The notes under the pieces were generated by a model that saw only the letters and a list, made by a program, of their open reading frames with translations, was not told the DNA's origin and did not search any database. The translations under genes were made by a program, and so were the position numbers. DNA of 64,000 bases from Toxotes chatareus (lineage: Eukaryota; Chordata; Actinopteri; Toxotidae): NCBI GenBank assembly GCA_016801885.1, contig CM028903.1, forward strand, positions 13,346,535 through 13,410,534. The letters are read 5' to 3'. Each line of letters begins with the position of its first letter. Positions within the stretch are counted from its first letter, which is position 1. This document shows positions 63,347-64,000 of this stretch, piece by piece.

Positions 63347-64000
63347 GTACCCCCCCCTCAACGACCGCCTCCAGGCGGTCCACCGGCTTATCAGGGTGAG
63401 CAGCATGGAAATCCCTGATGAGCTGGGGGTCCAAAACGAGGGACTTGGAGACCCAGGAGCGCCCTCCGGGCCATAACCCTCCCAGTCCACTAGATATTGC
63501 AGGCATGACCCAGCGGCGGACATCCAACAACCGGCGTACAGAGAAAGCCGGCCAGTCATCCACCATCCGGGCGGGTGGAGGGGGAACGGTTGGAGGGCTG
63601 AGAGGGCTGGAGGAGACAGGTTTGAGGAGGGAAACGTGAAAGGTGGGGTGGATACGTAGAGAGCGGGGAAGCTTGAGACGGACAGACACAGGGTTAATAA
63701 TTTTCTCCACCACAAAAGGGCCTATGAACTTGGGAGACAGCTTTTTAGAATCAGTTTTCAGGGGAATGTCTTTAGAGGAAAGCCAAACCATCTGACCTGG
63801 CGTGTATTTCGGGGCCGGGGTCCTGCGACGGTCGGCTTGTCGTTTGTAGGTGGCAGTGGTCTTGAGGAGTGATCTACGAGCCTCCCTCCAGACTCGTCTG
63901 CAGCGGTCAATGTGAGCCTGGACAGAAGGAACCGCCAGGTCTTTCTCATCCTCAGGGAAGAGGGAGGTTGATAACCCAGAGAGCATTCAAGGGTGACAAA
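63339..64000 (-). pseudogene. Ty3/gypsy (chromovirus) pol, integrase C-terminus and chromodomain, broken, runs off the window
   Basis: Reading leftward on the minus strand: [18 protein letters not shown], then [35 protein letters not shown] and [15 protein letters not shown], which is the GPF/Y-type C-terminal integrase region. This is followed by a chromodomain-like module ([29 protein letters not shown] in a neighbouring frame; [19 protein letters not shown]). The final codons VLS-stop overlap the LTR by eight bases. Relative to the family there are at least four reading-frame breaks: near 63988, near 63960-63965, near 63503-63515 and near 63460-63466. The last two cancel each other, so the frame reopens past the chromodomain core. 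Non-functional as it stands. The upstream domains lie outside the window. Confidence 0.88.
63347..63361 (-). other. Polypurine tract of the Ty3/gypsy element
   Basis: Minus strand TTGAGGGGGGGGTAC lies immediately upstream of the LTR start TGTCA. This is the plus-strand priming site used in reverse transcription of such elements. Confidence 0.8.

Overview
The window is vertebrate, almost certainly ray-finned fish (teleost), nuclear DNA. It is intron-rich and AT-leaning, with very dense CA/TG microsatellites. It also carries several interspersed repeat families that I recognise from teleost genomes: Tc1-like transposons, a tRNA-derived SINE, and a Ty3/gypsy chromodomain retroelement. There are no bacterial-style operons. 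Nearly all long open frames are by-products of polypurine/polypyrimidine tracts or of CA repeats.

One gene can be identified with confidence: pdgfd (platelet-derived growth factor D) on the + strand. Its last six coding exons lie at 16301-16511, 17971-18148, 24404-24463, 26913-27126, 33952-34169 and 36171-36308. They encode a CUB domain (exons 2-3), a short linker (exon 4), a hinge (exon 5) and the cystine-knot PDGF/VEGF domain (exons 6-7), ending at a TGA at 36306-36308. All introns have GT-AG ends and compatible phases. The signal-peptide exon (exon 1) was not found and probably lies upstream of the window, so most or all of 1-16300 would be intron 1. The 3' UTR is either about 0.35-0.4 kb or about 2.7 kb, depending on which AATAAA is used.

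Region by region. 1-5 kb holds simple repeats and a dead Tc1-like element (3247-4605). An unidentified but exon-like 162-nt segment lies at 5081-5242. 5.2-16.3 kb has no recognised gene, only repeats. 16.3-36.3 kb is the pdgfd body. 36.3-39 kb is the probable 3' UTR. 39-57.7 kb has no gene that I can see, but holds a SINE copy (about 44.69-45.01 kb), a second dead Tc1-like element (51.57-52.55 kb) and fragments of teleost repeats. 57.8-59.2 kb is unusually CpG-rich and contains an inverted-repeat-bounded element plus a candidate promoter. 62.8-64 kb is the 3' end of a minus-strand Ty3/gypsy chromovirus-type retrotransposon (LTR, polypurine tract, frameshifted end of pol) that runs off the right edge.

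The most interesting points are three. First, two in-frame tandem splice acceptors 21 nt apart at pdgfd exon 2 sit where a human PDGFD isoform loses six residues. Second, the orphan exon at 5.08 kb is symmetric (phase 1-1) and so could be spliced in frame between pdgfd exons 1 and 2. Third, a CpG cluster at 59.1 kb has promoter-like boxes and no assigned gene. I did not find convincing evidence of a wholly new biological system.
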